Positions 25,819 through 35,839 of a stretch of 64,000 nt of DNA are shown piece after piece; position 1 is the stretch's first letter; every line of letters starts with the position of its first letter. Below the pieces are notes generated by a model. That model saw nothing but the letters and a program-made list of their open reading frames with translations. It made no database searches and was not told where the DNA came from. The translations under genes and the position numbers were made by a program. The stretch comes from Gelidibacter mesophilus DSM 14095 (GTDB lineage Bacteria; Bacteroidota; Bacteroidia; Flavobacteriales; Flavobacteriaceae), in NCBI RefSeq assembly GCF_000423005.1, contig NZ_AUHD01000004.1, positions 186,001-250,000 on the forward strand, written 5' to 3'.

Positions 25819-27024
25819 CTATTTTTTTTGGAGTTTAACCATCAACACCTCATGAATTCCCAAGTTGGCCTTTAAGTTTCTGGAGGTATCCTCTAAATTG
25901 GTATGGCTGGATAGATCTCGGATGTTATAAATACTGTTGTGTAAATCCATTCTCTTGCCATTTACGTCATCTCCAATATCATGTTTCATCCAATCAAAAT
26001 CCAAATTGACGAGCTTGTCATTCATATTTACAAACGTCATTGCCCACGCGTCATTTTCTAAAGGCTTGATCCAAATTTCGACATTGTTTTCATTTGAAAA
26101 CCGGAAGCCCTGAATGCCTAATTTGTCTTGATTGACACTAATGACTTCTTGGTTGGTCAGGGTTTTTATAGTTTCTGGGGAAGCGGTTCTCAGATCATTT
26201 CCCATGATGAGAGGGGAGACCAACATGCTCCACATGGCAAAATGGCTTCTGTCTTCTGCATCGGTCATTCCATTGCCCACTTCCATCATATCGAGGTCAT
26301 TCCAATGGTCCGGACCGGCTGCGCTACGAATGTTTTTTCGCATATTTATGATGTTCCACACGCCAAACGATGACCAGGAGCCATGGCCTACTTCACAGTC
26401 CCAACAGTTGATGATGTCTCCCGAAACGCGCCAGAGATGGCCCACATCTTTTGCCCATTTCCATGGTTCATTGTCTCCCCATTCGCAAATACTGAACACC
26501 ATAGGCCTTCCTGCCTTTTTTAAAGCATCGCGCATGGTAATATAAGCGCCTTCAGCATTTAGTTTTTCTGTGTTGCACCAATCGTATTTTAAATAATCCA
26601 CCTCCCAAGAGGCATAACTCCGGGCGTCTTGATACTCATAGCCTCTGCTTCCAGGATAACCAGCGCAAGTTTTTGAGCCTGCACAATTGTACAAACCAAA
26701 TTTTAATCCTTTGGCATGGATATAGTCTGCTAAGGCTTTCATCCCACCGGGGAATTTTATGGGATCTGCAATAAGGTTTCCGTTGGCGTCACGTTCTTTT
26801 GCCATCCACCCATCGTCCAACACGATATAATCATAGCCCGCATCCTTTAAACCTAGGTCTATAAATTTGTCGGCAATATTTTTCACCAAGGTTTCATTAA
26901 TATCTGTGCCAAAGGTGTTCCAACTATTCCAGCCCATTGGCGGTGTTTCCGCTAAGCCTTCAAACTTTTGTGAGTGGCCAAGGGTGGTTAATAGAAGGAA
27001 ACAGAGAAGTGATAGTTTTTTCAT
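25819..27024 (-). CDS. GH27 alpha-galactosidase
   Basis: A secreted glycoside hydrolase of family 27 (signal peptide to about residue 19, GHSQ). Diagnostic stretches are PPMGWNSWNTFG, IVLDDGWMAKERD, VDYLKYDWCN with nucleophile Asp148, and WRVSGDIINCW with acid/base Asp203. A small antiparallel beta domain ends the 401-residue protein. It should remove alpha-1,6-galactose branches from galactomannan or galactoglucomannan in the periplasm. It is the last gene of the SusC-SusD-SGBP-FAS1-GH27 operon, 97 bp after the fasciclin gene, which ties the operon to a galactose-bearing mannan. Confidence 0.93.
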   Translation of the reverse strand: MKKLSLLCFLLLTTLGHSQKFEGLAETPPMGWNSWNTFGTDINETLVKNIADKFIDLGLKDAGYDYIVLDDGWMAKERDANGNLIADPIKFPGGMKALADYIHAKGLKFGLYNCAGSKTCAGYPGSRGYEYQDARSYASWEVDYLKYDWCNTEKLNAEGAYITMRDALKKAGRPMVFSICEWGDNEPWKWAKDVGHLWRVSGDIINCWDCEVGHGSWSSFGVWNIINMRKNIRSAAGPDHWNDLDMMEVGNGMTDAEDRSHFAMWSMLVSPLIMGNDLRTASPETIKTLTNQEVISVNQDKLGIQGFRFSNENNVEIWIKPLENDAWAMTFVNMNDKLVNLDFDWMKHDIGDDVNGKRMDLHNSIYNIRDLSSHTNLEDTSRNLKANLGIHEVLMVKLQKK

Positions 27025-27121
27025 TATGGGTTAAGTTTTGTGTTAAAAAAATATTCCCTGTAAAAACTCTACAGGGAATACAGCTAATTTAAAATTTCTT
27101 TATTCATAAATGGGGACGGGC

Positions 27122-29608
27122 TTATAATTCTTCAAATCTTACGTTGTCCATGGCGAAATTCAACGGCGTTACCACCCCATCATCATCGAAGGCCATTCCA
27201 AATTCCTGATTTACCGCACTAAAATCTGGTTGACCTATTACAGATAAAGGAATGGTTATAGTTATCCAACCTCCTTCAGTATCTAAAGGGTTACCTGTAT
27301 CATTCCATGGTGCCCATTTATATACGGCATCAACCGCAGCGCTATGGAATCTTATATTAAATGTGCCATTGGAGATTGGTTGATCTAAAGTATTGATGTC
27401 AAATTTCAACACATAGCCATTAATGTTTGTCCCCACAATACTAGCACCATTAAAAGTGGCATCATTTCTCCATAACAGGTCATTCCAACCGCCACCACTG
27501 GTGTTTAAATTTGCCCTTCCGTAGTTAGATCCATCCAAACTGATGGCGGCTAAATCTTCTGCGGCTACAGCGCCCCAATAAATGCCGTAGGTATCCCAAT
27601 CAAAGAACACTAAATCAGCATCTGCAACGGGTTCTGGGCCCCCGCATCCCGGAGTGTCAAACCTTACATTGTCTATGGCAAAGTTTAAAAGCACATCTGC
27701 GCCCTCAAATGCCATCCCAAATTCTTGGTTGACCAGACTAAAATCTGGAACTCCCAATACAGATAGAGGAATTTCAATGGTTTCCCAACCGTCTGTGGTA
27801 AAAGGCTCGCCAGTTTCATTCCAAGGCTCCCAATCGTAAAATGCATCTACGGCATCACTATGGAATCTTATTCTGAATGCTCCTGCTGTTAAGGGTTCAA
27901 TAACATTGATATCAAATTTTAAGGAATACCCACTTACATTTGATCCTACAATGGATGCACCATTAAAAGTCGCGTCATTTCTCCAAAACAGATCTTGCCA
28001 ACCCGTACTTCCGGTCTGAAAGTTGGCTCTACCATAAGAACTTCCGTCAATACTAAGGGAGGCTTGGTTTTCAGGAGTTACATTGCCCCAATAACTGCCC
28101 TTGGCATCCCAATCAAAGAACACCAAAGCTGGATCATTAACAGGGCAAAGGCCACCGTCACCCGTATCAATTCCTAAGGCGCTTACTAATGCGTCAGGTA
28201 TTAACACTCTATTGATTTCATGCAACATCCCATTAGTAGCACCAATATTTGGCGTCACCACCCCAGACGGGATAGCCTCTTCAAATGAAGGTTTTAGACG
28301 GGGAATATCACCAGTTAAATCTACCGTAATAGCATCGCCATATATTGTGGCAATCGTACCGCCATCTGTGAAATCGCTGGCCATTAAAGTACCGTCGTAT
28401 AGGTGGTATTTCAATAAATCACCTAAAGTTATCAGCTCATCAGGGGTGTCAAAATCCTCTAAACTTTCAAAATTATTAATTGTTGCAAACAGGGCCACAA
28501 AGGCATCATCATTTGGTGCAAAAACAGTAAGTTTATCCGTTGATAGCATAGAAGTTAATCCTGCTTTTTCCACCGCAGCCAAGAAGGTGGTAAACCCTCT
28601 ATCAGTAGCTCGCTCTACCACATTAAGTGTCGCACTTAAAAGCGATTGGAACACCACTTCAGGCAATAGCACCTTATCAATACCATGCACAATTCCATTA
28701 ACCGCCTGTACATCAGTCAACACAATGCCAGCATTGGTGTAAGAATTATCATCAATAACGGTCCCCTCTATAGAAAACGTGCCTCCTTGCAGGGTGGTTT
28801 GGGTGGTGCCGTTTGTATCAGCAGCTAAGGTATTACTCCCTGCAACCACATGGTACATTACGACCTGTTGTAAAACTTCGGTGGGAATATCACTTAGGGA
28901 GGACCATCCAAAGGCACCGTTTAATTGGGCCATTAACATTTCAAACGCCGCATTATTAGGCGCAAAAAGGGTAAATGGATAATTGTCGTTGGTAGGATCT
29001 GATACGGATAACGCTTCTGTTAAACCCGAAATTTCAATAGCTTCAGCCAAGGTAGAATAGTCTGGATTTGCCATTACTTGATCAACAATTGTTGGAGGCA
29101 TAAGCACCCCATCCACTACATGAAGCACGCCATTGGTCGCCCCTAAATCTGAAGCGCTATCTACCAATGATGCCATGCCGTTAAAGGCATACGCCTCAGC
29201 ATTGGTATAGAAGCTCAGATTATTTCCATCGGGCCCCGTGGCCATTGTGGTTTTGTACCCTGTAATCATAGTAGAGGCAAAATCCGCAGTGGTCGTGCTC
29301 ATTACATGGTTCAGCACCATGTTGTTGAGTTCCTCATTGTTTAAGCCAGAAAGATCCACGGCACTAAAGGACGCATCATTAGGTGCGAAAACGGTATAGG
29401 TAGTGGTGGTTCTCAAGGTTGAATCTAAATTGGTCTGTAAAAGGACATTTTCCAGTGTTGTCAAATCGGACCTTTCAGAAATTATTTCAGCAATATTGTG
29501 CGGATTATTTCCCAAAGAAGGAAAATCATCGTCATCATCTTTACAGGCCGTTGAAAATAGAAACAAGGCTGAAGACAAAATGAGGTATGATATTTTGTAT
29601 AGTTTCAT
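27122..29608 (-). CDS. Surface lipoprotein with three fasciclin domains and two tandem beta-sandwich domains
   Basis: An 828-residue lipoprotein. The lipobox Cys22 is followed by KDDDDD, an acidic surface-export signal, so it should be displayed on the cell surface. Three FAS1 domains follow (about 38-170, 172-312, 315-475), each with the H1 TVFAPND-type and H2 NGVLHVVDGVL-type boxes. The rest consists of two tandem repeats (about 485-655 and 660-828) that share LVFFDWD, WRNDATFNGASIVG, VNQEFGMAF and FAxDNVRF, and look like carbohydrate-binding jelly rolls. Position between the IPT glycan-binding protein and GH27 suggests a mannan-binding or adhesion role. I do not know this architecture from described mannan loci. 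Confidence 0.82.
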   Translation of the reverse strand: MKLYKISYLILSSALFLFSTACKDDDDDFPSLGNNPHNIAEIISERSDLTTLENVLLQTNLDSTLRTTTTYTVFAPNDASFSAVDLSGLNNEELNNMVLNHVMSTTTADFASTMITGYKTTMATGPDGNNLSFYTNAEAYAFNGMASLVDSASDLGATNGVLHVVDGVLMPPTIVDQVMANPDYSTLAEAIEISGLTEALSVSDPTNDNYPFTLFAPNNAAFEMLMAQLNGAFGWSSLSDIPTEVLQQVVMYHVVAGSNTLAADTNGTTQTTLQGGTFSIEGTVIDDNSYTNAGIVLTDVQAVNGIVHGIDKVLLPEVVFQSLLSATLNVVERATDRGFTTFLAAVEKAGLTSMLSTDKLTVFAPNDDAFVALFATINNFESLEDFDTPDELITLGDLLKYHLYDGTLMASDFTDGGTIATIYGDAITVDLTGDIPRLKPSFEEAIPSGVVTPNIGATNGMLHEINRVLIPDALVSALGIDTGDGGLCPVNDPALVFFDWDAKGSYWGNVTPENQASLSIDGSSYGRANFQTGSTGWQDLFWRNDATFNGASIVGSNVSGYSLKFDINVIEPLTAGAFRIRFHSDAVDAFYDWEPWNETGEPFTTDGWETIEIPLSVLGVPDFSLVNQEFGMAFEGADVLLNFAIDNVRFDTPGCGGPEPVADADLVFFDWDTYGIYWGAVAAEDLAAISLDGSNYGRANLNTSGGGWNDLLWRNDATFNGASIVGTNINGYVLKFDINTLDQPISNGTFNIRFHSAAVDAVYKWAPWNDTGNPLDTEGGWITITIPLSVIGQPDFSAVNQEFGMAFDDDGVVTPLNFAMDNVRFEEL

Positions 29609-29656
29609 TATCGTTTATTTAAAGAATTGATTTAATTTTTAGTGGATGAATAACTT

Positions 29657-30739
29657 TTACAAAAACCCGAAATCATCAACATAGAATATATATTCAGAGA
29701 GTCCTGTATTGGAAGACTCTTGGAAATCCAATCTAAAAATTGCGTTAGGTTCTCCACCGTTAGGATATAAATCTGCTAATGGAATTACAAACTTTTTCCA
29801 TTCGCCCGGAGATAAGGTTAGGGTTATAGGCGTTGAAGCTGCATCAAAATCATTGATCGCTAAATTAACCGAAACAATATTTCCAACGCCATAAATGGAC
29901 ACGGTAAGCGACTCATATTCATCAAAATCTATATTTGGAGCAAGGAACGACAGGCCGGACCAGCCTTCTCTAACACTTTTTATTGAATACTGCCCTAAAG
30001 CATTCTCTGTAGATTCAACATCAAAGGTACCGCCCCATTGACTCATAGTCCAATCCGGATTTAAGGCATCAATGTATATGGAATAACTAAAGCCATAAGA
30101 ATCTGATTGCACTACAGCACCGCGAGAGGTTTGAATATAAATATAAGCCTGTTCCACACCATCTGGAACTTCAACCTTAACTTGGGTTTCTGAAATGGAA
30201 ATAATACTTGCAGGACGTTCTACCAAATCTCCGGTCTCTTCCGTTCCTGACACAAAGGTCACCGAAGCGGTATCTGTAAAATCACCACCTGTTAAGGTGA
30301 CTGTTTTAACTCCGTCAATGGTTTCTTCGGAAAAACCCTCAATGGTCAAAAGGGAAAAATCGTACTCTGTAAACCCTTGCAAATTTTCTAACCTGAGGGT
30401 GTTACTTTGCCCTACATACGGGGCTTCAGTGGGGATACGAACAAAAGCAATTTCATTGGTAACCAAGGCAGGATTAAACCCTGCCGGTTGCCCATTAAAA
30501 TAGATGGCAATAAGAGAAGATAGGTTTTTTCCTCTAATGATATAAGTGTTATCTAGGACGCCTTGTGTTACAGGGGCATCTTCTTGTGCTTCGCTCACAC
30601 TTGTGATTATTGGAGGTCCGGAAGCTTCTGCCAGGGACTCTTTTCTAAATTCGTTGTCGCATGATGTTAGTGGTAACAAAATCAGCATGAACATATAGAA
30701 CCAACCGTTCTTTTTTAGTAATTGCTCAATATTTTTCAT
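29657..30739 (-). CDS. IPT/TIG-domain surface glycan-binding lipoprotein (SusE/F-position)
   Basis: From the ATG at 30739 the protein has about 360 residues: a lipobox at LTSCDNE, IPT/TIG immunoglobulin-like modules (about 40-215, with YIIRGKNLSSLIAIYFNG and VTLTGGDFTDTASVTF), and a C-terminal CBM-like beta-sandwich (about 220-360, GEWKKFVIPLADL and YIFYVDDFGF). This is the usual layout of surface glycan-binding proteins that sit next to SusD. It would capture mannan at the cell surface for the SusCD transporter. The upstream in-frame extension to 30904 overlaps susD and is rejected because the lipoprotein leader begins at 30739. Confidence 0.85.
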   Translation of the reverse strand: MKNIEQLLKKNGWFYMFMLILLPLTSCDNEFRKESLAEASGPPIITSVSEAQEDAPVTQGVLDNTYIIRGKNLSSLIAIYFNGQPAGFNPALVTNEIAFVRIPTEAPYVGQSNTLRLENLQGFTEYDFSLLTIEGFSEETIDGVKTVTLTGGDFTDTASVTFVSGTEETGDLVERPASIISISETQVKVEVPDGVEQAYIYIQTSRGAVVQSDSYGFSYSIYIDALNPDWTMSQWGGTFDVESTENALGQYSIKSVREGWSGLSFLAPNIDFDEYESLTVSIYGVGNIVSVNLAINDFDAASTPITLTLSPGEWKKFVIPLADLYPNGGEPNAIFRLDFQESSNTGLSEYIFYVDDFGFL

Positions 30740-30758
30740 AATATTTTTATAATATTTA

Positions 30759-32336
30759 TTATTCTGAATCAAAATCATAAGGCACTGGCTCTTCCAATAA
30801 TGCAGGATTATTTTGGATTTCATTTGAAGGATAAGGGAAAAGCAAATCACTGACCGTTGGGGTGTACATTTCGGACTCAATAGTGGGCGGTGTGGTGTCA
30901 TCATTATAGGTTCCTCTTTCTGTAGTACTTAAGAAATCTATAGCAAACGCAGGTCCTCTTCTCACCACATCATACCAAAATTCAAATTCAAAGGCCAGTT
31001 CAATTCTTCTTTCATGAAACACATCCTCCAAGGTAGGGTTTGGGATGTCTTCCAGGCCTGCCCTTCTTCTAACCTTATTGAAAGAGTTGACCCCATTTAC
31101 GATGGGCCCGCCACCCATAAGCGCTGCTTCCGCATGGATCAATAATAATTCCCCATATCTTAAAATATACGTATTGTTAGGGTAACTCTGTTGGGCTCCG
31201 CCTCCATTTGTAGCAGCATTACCTACTACATATTTTTTGATGCCCTTATTGGTACCTTGATGATCTACGGTTTCTGATACGGTGTAGCCCCCATTTAAAT
31301 CAGGATAATAAGAACCAGGGTCCATTATTGTAGCATAATACCGCAGGTCCTTTTCTTGATCTTCATACGCATTTTGCAAATCAATAGAAGGACCAATAGC
31401 AGAGTATCCGTCTGAAAAACCAGTGATACCCGCTTGTGCAAATAGGGACTGCAACCCATTACCTTCAGAATATTGTCCAGAATTTGACCATTGTAAGGCA
31501 AAAATAGATTCAGGATTATTGTTGTTTGCGGTTAAAAACAAATCGTAATAACTCCCGGTAGGATCCCCATCTTCTGCATCACCTCCATAGAGTTTAAATT
31601 CACCAGAATTAATTACTTCATCCGCCAATTGATAGGCCATGGAATAGTTTTCTTCGTACAAATAGATTTTGGACAGCATGGCTTTGGCGGACCCACTGGA
31701 CACCTTGGCGTTGACCTCATAGTTGCTTCCGCGGAGGTCTTCGTAACAATTGTCTATTGCAAATTGGTAATCCCTTTTGATAAATTCATAGACGTCCTCA
31801 ACAGCATTTCGAGGTACAAATGGCTGAGCAACATATTTGGTGTTATCAGCAATAATTGGTACGGATCCAAAAATTCTTACCAAATAAAAATATGCTGTAG
31901 CCCTGATAAACCGTGCTTCTCCCAAGGCATTATTAACAACGTCCTGCGGAACATCTGCACTGACTGCTGTTGGTAAGGTATTAATGACAGAGTTTGCTTG
32001 TGCAACAACGGCGTATAAGGATTCCCAAGATTGAGTTAGGGTCCCATGTTGCCCGGTGACGGCAAAGTTATCGAAATCGCCATTTCTAGGGTCCCAAGTA
32101 CGGCCATTGCCTGAGCTTAACTCTCCTATACACCAGGCAACATTGGTAATAAAATTAAACCAAGGTTTAGAATATAGATGATTTGTACCAGCGTTTACCT
32201 GATCTACCGTTTGGTAAAAATCAGCAACGTTATAGGAATCTTCCGGTGGCCTATCTAAAAAATCATTACTACAAGAAGGTATCAAAAAAATAAACCCCGC
32301 CATTAATAAAAACTTAATTTTAAATAAATTTTTCAT
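30759..32336 (-). CDS. susD: SusD-like starch-binding family nutrient-uptake lipoprotein
   Basis: A SusD/RagB-type lipoprotein: lipobox LIPSCSNDFLDRPPED, a TPR-rich helical body (e.g. EARFIRATAYFYLVRIFGSVP, PRNAVEDVYEFIKRDYQFAI) and the C-terminal family block RRRAGLEDIPNPTLEDVF, then HERRIELAFEFEFWYDVVRRG. It forms the lid of the SusC transporter and binds oligosaccharides. The chosen start is the ATG at 32336, because the leader begins there. It lies 35 bp after susC and 19 bp before the IPT gene. Confidence 0.95.
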   Translation of the reverse strand: MKNLFKIKFLLMAGFIFLIPSCSNDFLDRPPEDSYNVADFYQTVDQVNAGTNHLYSKPWFNFITNVAWCIGELSSGNGRTWDPRNGDFDNFAVTGQHGTLTQSWESLYAVVAQANSVINTLPTAVSADVPQDVVNNALGEARFIRATAYFYLVRIFGSVPIIADNTKYVAQPFVPRNAVEDVYEFIKRDYQFAIDNCYEDLRGSNYEVNAKVSSGSAKAMLSKIYLYEENYSMAYQLADEVINSGEFKLYGGDAEDGDPTGSYYDLFLTANNNNPESIFALQWSNSGQYSEGNGLQSLFAQAGITGFSDGYSAIGPSIDLQNAYEDQEKDLRYYATIMDPGSYYPDLNGGYTVSETVDHQGTNKGIKKYVVGNAATNGGGAQQSYPNNTYILRYGELLLIHAEAALMGGGPIVNGVNSFNKVRRRAGLEDIPNPTLEDVFHERRIELAFEFEFWYDVVRRGPAFAIDFLSTTERGTYNDDTTPPTIESEMYTPTVSDLLFPYPSNEIQNNPALLEEPVPYDFDSE

Positions 32337-32371
32337 ATGCTTTATTTTGTTTTTTATGTACATAATTTTTT

Positions 32372-35300
32372 TTAAAAGTCAATATTCATCCCTAGGGTAA
32401 ACGTTCTAGGAGAAGGGTAACGACCATTGTCTACACCTAATAATAGTGCATTTTGATTATAGGCTCCAACTTCAGGATCATACCCAGAATATTTTGTAAA
32501 TGTGTACAGGTTTTGAATACTTCCATATATCTTGAAGCGCGATAAACCTATTTTTTCAGAAACATCATACGGTAAGGTATAGCCAAGGGTGACGTTTTGA
32601 ATTCTTAAATACGAACCATCTTCAATATACCTGTCAGAGATATTGATATTGGGGGTGTCATTTCTGGCCAGCCTTGGTTGACTCGAGTTTGGGTTTTCAA
32701 TAGACCAATAATCCAATACAGAAGGAGATTGGTTAGTATAGGTTCTATTGCCTGCGGTTAAGGCTCTGTCCACTAAATTCAGGATGTCATTGCCGTAAGA
32801 CCCCTGCATAAAAATAGAAAGATCAAAATTCTTGTAAGCAAAGGAGTTTTGGAAACCAAAAGTAAAATCGGGGTGTGGATTTCCTATGATCGTTCTGTCA
32901 TCACTATTGACTACACCATCTCCATTAACATCCTTAAATTTAATATCGCCTAACCATGTAGATGAAAAAAGCGCATCTTCAAATGGTCTGCCAAATTGAA
33001 CTGGGGCACCGTTGATGTCGTTAAGCGTCCTGAAGATTCCTTCCACCTTATAGCCGTAAAAGAGGCCTAAAGGTTGGCCAACTTGCGTCAGTGTTATGTT
33101 TTGATTGGACGTGTCAACCGTTAAGTTTCCATTGATGGTTAATTCTCCCAATAATTTATTGACTTTGTTTTTGTAATGCGTAGCGGTTAATGAAGAATTC
33201 CAGACAAACGGAGCACTTTCATTAGTTTTGAAGCCTAAGGTGACATCAATTCCTTTATTCACCATTTCACCCAAATTGACCCACGGTGCCGTTATGGCGC
33301 CAGGAGATTGGCCTCCAGTAACAAAATCAGTTACAGCAAGTTGATAAAGGAAATCTTTGGAGACCTTATTATACACTTCTACAGTGGCATTAAAACGTGA
33401 TTTGAACAATCTGAAATCCACTCCTATATTGGTTTGGGTTGAGGATTCCCAAGTTAAGTCTGCATTGGCAAAGTTGGCATATTCAAATCCTGTGCCCAGC
33501 CCTGTTGAGATTGTATTAAGTCTGGCTCCATAGGCAAAATTGGATATGTTTTGATTTCCTACCTCCCCATAACCTCCATAGATTTTAAGATCTTGGATGG
33601 CGTCAAAACCATTCATGAAACTTTCATTGGAAATCCTCCAAGAGCCTGACACAGATGGGAAATACCCCCATTTATTGCCTTCGGCAAATTTGGAAGACCC
33701 ATCGGCCCTTATAGACGCAGTAATATTGTAGCGATTGTCAAACGAATATATGAGCCTTCCAAAATAAGATTCCAGGGCAGTACTTCCTTTGTATTGATCC
33801 GTAAAATCATTAGCATCGCCAGTTCCTAGAATAGGCACATCATTACTTACAAAATTGCCATCTTGAGCTATGACGCCCCCCCATTTGGATTCTTGTACTT
33901 CTTGTCCCGCTAAGAGCGTTACATCATGGACATCATTGAATTTTTTATTGAAGGTCAGCAAGTTTTTTACAATCCAAAAATCGTTGTTTTCCCTTCTCAA
34001 ATTTAAAACACTCTCTCCTCCAGAAAAATCACCGTAGGTATAGGTTGGGATAAACCGATCATTCAAATTGTTCCCAAAATCCCCACCAAATTCGATTCTG
34101 TAAGTTAAGGTGTTGCTCAACTTAAATTCCGCATAGAGATTGCCCAAGATTCTATTCCGGGTCAATTGGTTTTCAATGCTCAAGGCATCTGCAATTGGGT
34201 TTTGATATCTAAAATCATCACTTAATTTAGGTCCTGCAAATGATCCATCAGGATTATAAACACCAATAGCCGGATTATTGAACAAGGATAAGGAAATGAT
34301 CCCGTTACTGGAGTTGTTAAGCGTTAAGTTTTCATTGGTTCTACTTCCGGTCATACTAATACCAACATTCAACCATTCCTTAAGTTTGGCATTGACATTG
34401 GCTCTTATGGTGATCCTGTCAAAAGAAGAGCCTATAACGGTACCTTCCTGATCTACAAAACCTGCCGATAAAAAGTAATTGATATTTTCTTGTCCGCCAC
34501 TGAATGAAACCTGATGGCTCTGCATGAGGGCATCATCGAATATTTCCTTTTGCCAGTGCGTTCCTGCCCCCAATAAACTAGGATTTAGATATTCTACTGT
34601 TGGATTTAAACCATAAATTTCTCCAATTTCATTTTGTAACCTTGCATAGCCCGGGAGGTCTAAAACATCAATAATGTTAGTAGGCCTTTGGATGGAAAAA
34701 AAGGTGTTATAGGATAATTTTCCGACTCCAGATTTTCCTTTTTTAGTGGTTATAATAACAACGCCGTTAGAACCTCTTGACCCATAGATTGCAGTAGCAG
34801 AGGCATCTTTTAATATATTGATGGATTCAATATCACTCGGGTTTAAAGAAGCCAACGGACTTACCCCATTGGATCCGGCGTCTTCCCCCAAACCATTATC
34901 AGCTATAGATCGGCCGCTGGTACCAATATTGCTAGAATCTCCAGAAACCGGTACCCCGTCAATAATATATAAAGGCTCACTAGATCCCGTAAGGGTATTG
35001 ACCCCCCTAATCCTCACAGAGACCGCACTACCGGGTTGTCCTGAATTTTGGGTCACACTTACGCCTGCCGCCCTACCCTGTAGCAATTGATCAATCCCAA
35101 CTTGTGGAATATTCTCTAAAGCTTCCGTATTGACCGTAGATACGGAACCACTCAAGTCCTCCTTCAATTGCGACCCATAGCCAATAACGATAACCTCGTT
35201 CAAGCTTTGCAGATCTTCAACAAGTGTTACATTTATTACACCGCCGGCCACTTTTATTTCTTGGTTTATAAAGCCCACATAACTAAAAATCAAGGTGGCA

Positions 35301-35527
35301 TTGTTTCCCGCAGTCATGGTGTACCTCCCATCAAAATCCGTGACCACGCCATTGGTGGTACCTTTTTCAATAACATTAACGCCGGCAAGACTTACGCCAT
35401 TCTCATCAGTTACCACTCCTTTAACCTCTGTTTGTGCCAAAGCCAGTTGGCCCACTAAACAAAATAGGACAAATGTGAACCGTAATTTTATAGTGCCACA
35501 AAGGTTTTTTGAAATTAATTTTTGCAT
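32372..35527 (-). CDS. susC: SusC-like TonB-dependent outer-membrane transporter
   Basis: A 1051-residue SusC/RagA protein. After a signal peptide (cleavage near ALAQ-T, residue 32) comes a carboxypeptidase-regulatory-like domain (VKGVVTDENGVSLAGVNVIE, 34-110). A TonB-box/plug follows, with VIGYGSQLKEDLSGSVS and the SusC signature DASATAIYGSRGSNGVVIIT, then a 22-strand barrel ending in MNIDF. With SusD it imports mannan oligosaccharides across the outer membrane, energised by TonB. It is the first gene of its operon. A perfect palindrome lies 85 bp upstream. Confidence 0.96.
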   Translation of the reverse strand: MQKLISKNLCGTIKLRFTFVLFCLVGQLALAQTEVKGVVTDENGVSLAGVNVIEKGTTNGVVTDFDGRYTMTAGNNATLIFSYVGFINQEIKVAGGVINVTLVEDLQSLNEVIVIGYGSQLKEDLSGSVSTVNTEALENIPQVGIDQLLQGRAAGVSVTQNSGQPGSAVSVRIRGVNTLTGSSEPLYIIDGVPVSGDSSNIGTSGRSIADNGLGEDAGSNGVSPLASLNPSDIESINILKDASATAIYGSRGSNGVVIITTKKGKSGVGKLSYNTFFSIQRPTNIIDVLDLPGYARLQNEIGEIYGLNPTVEYLNPSLLGAGTHWQKEIFDDALMQSHQVSFSGGQENINYFLSAGFVDQEGTVIGSSFDRITIRANVNAKLKEWLNVGISMTGSRTNENLTLNNSSNGIISLSLFNNPAIGVYNPDGSFAGPKLSDDFRYQNPIADALSIENQLTRNRILGNLYAEFKLSNTLTYRIEFGGDFGNNLNDRFIPTYTYGDFSGGESVLNLRRENNDFWIVKNLLTFNKKFNDVHDVTLLAGQEVQESKWGGVIAQDGNFVSNDVPILGTGDANDFTDQYKGSTALESYFGRLIYSFDNRYNITASIRADGSSKFAEGNKWGYFPSVSGSWRISNESFMNGFDAIQDLKIYGGYGEVGNQNISNFAYGARLNTISTGLGTGFEYANFANADLTWESSTQTNIGVDFRLFKSRFNATVEVYNKVSKDFLYQLAVTDFVTGGQSPGAITAPWVNLGEMVNKGIDVTLGFKTNESAPFVWNSSLTATHYKNKVNKLLGELTINGNLTVDTSNQNITLTQVGQPLGLFYGYKVEGIFRTLNDINGAPVQFGRPFEDALFSSTWLGDIKFKDVNGDGVVNSDDRTIIGNPHPDFTFGFQNSFAYKNFDLSIFMQGSYGNDILNLVDRALTAGNRTYTNQSPSVLDYWSIENPNSSQPRLARNDTPNINISDRYIEDGSYLRIQNVTLGYTLPYDVSEKIGLSRFKIYGSIQNLYTFTKYSGYDPEVGAYNQNALLLGVDNGRYPSPRTFTLGMNIDF

Positions 35528-35611
35528 GTTTTTTGGTGTTAGTCTATTTAATTGTGAATTGTGAGTTTTATCTCCTTATTATTTACTGTTTTGATAAATA
35601 AAGGTTATTTC

Positions 35612-35628
35612 TTTTGAATAATTCAAAA
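35612..35628. promoter_or_regulatory. Palindrome upstream of susC, candidate AraC operator
   Basis: TTTTGAATAATTCAAAA is a perfect 8-1-8 palindrome 85 bp upstream of susC within the 312-bp gap before the AraC gene. A similar block, TTTTGAACATTCTAAA, lies at 36786-36801 in front of the GH26 operon, so both mannan operons may share one operator. Confidence 0.5.
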
Positions 35629-35839
35629 TTAGTGGAAATGTTAAGTTAGTGTTAATATTATTTTGTCATTTCCTAATAAGATAATTTCTTAATAACGAAA
35701 GATTTAAAAATAACAAGGAAAAAACTGAGAAAACCCAAAATGTATAGCGGTTGGGAGCGCCTTAATAAAAGAAGGTAAAAGGTAAGGTACGACAAACTTA
35801 TGCGCGGTAAAAGTGTGGGGAAGAACACAGTTTAAGACA

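Noticed and set aside
26132-26545. 137-residue plus-strand frame opposite the GH27 gene
   Set aside because: It mirrors conserved GH27 codons in antisense and has no features of its own.
28101-28742. 213-residue plus-strand frame opposite the fasciclin gene
   Set aside because: It is the antisense shadow of a low-complexity Ser/Thr-rich protein; no start signal and no homology pattern is visible.
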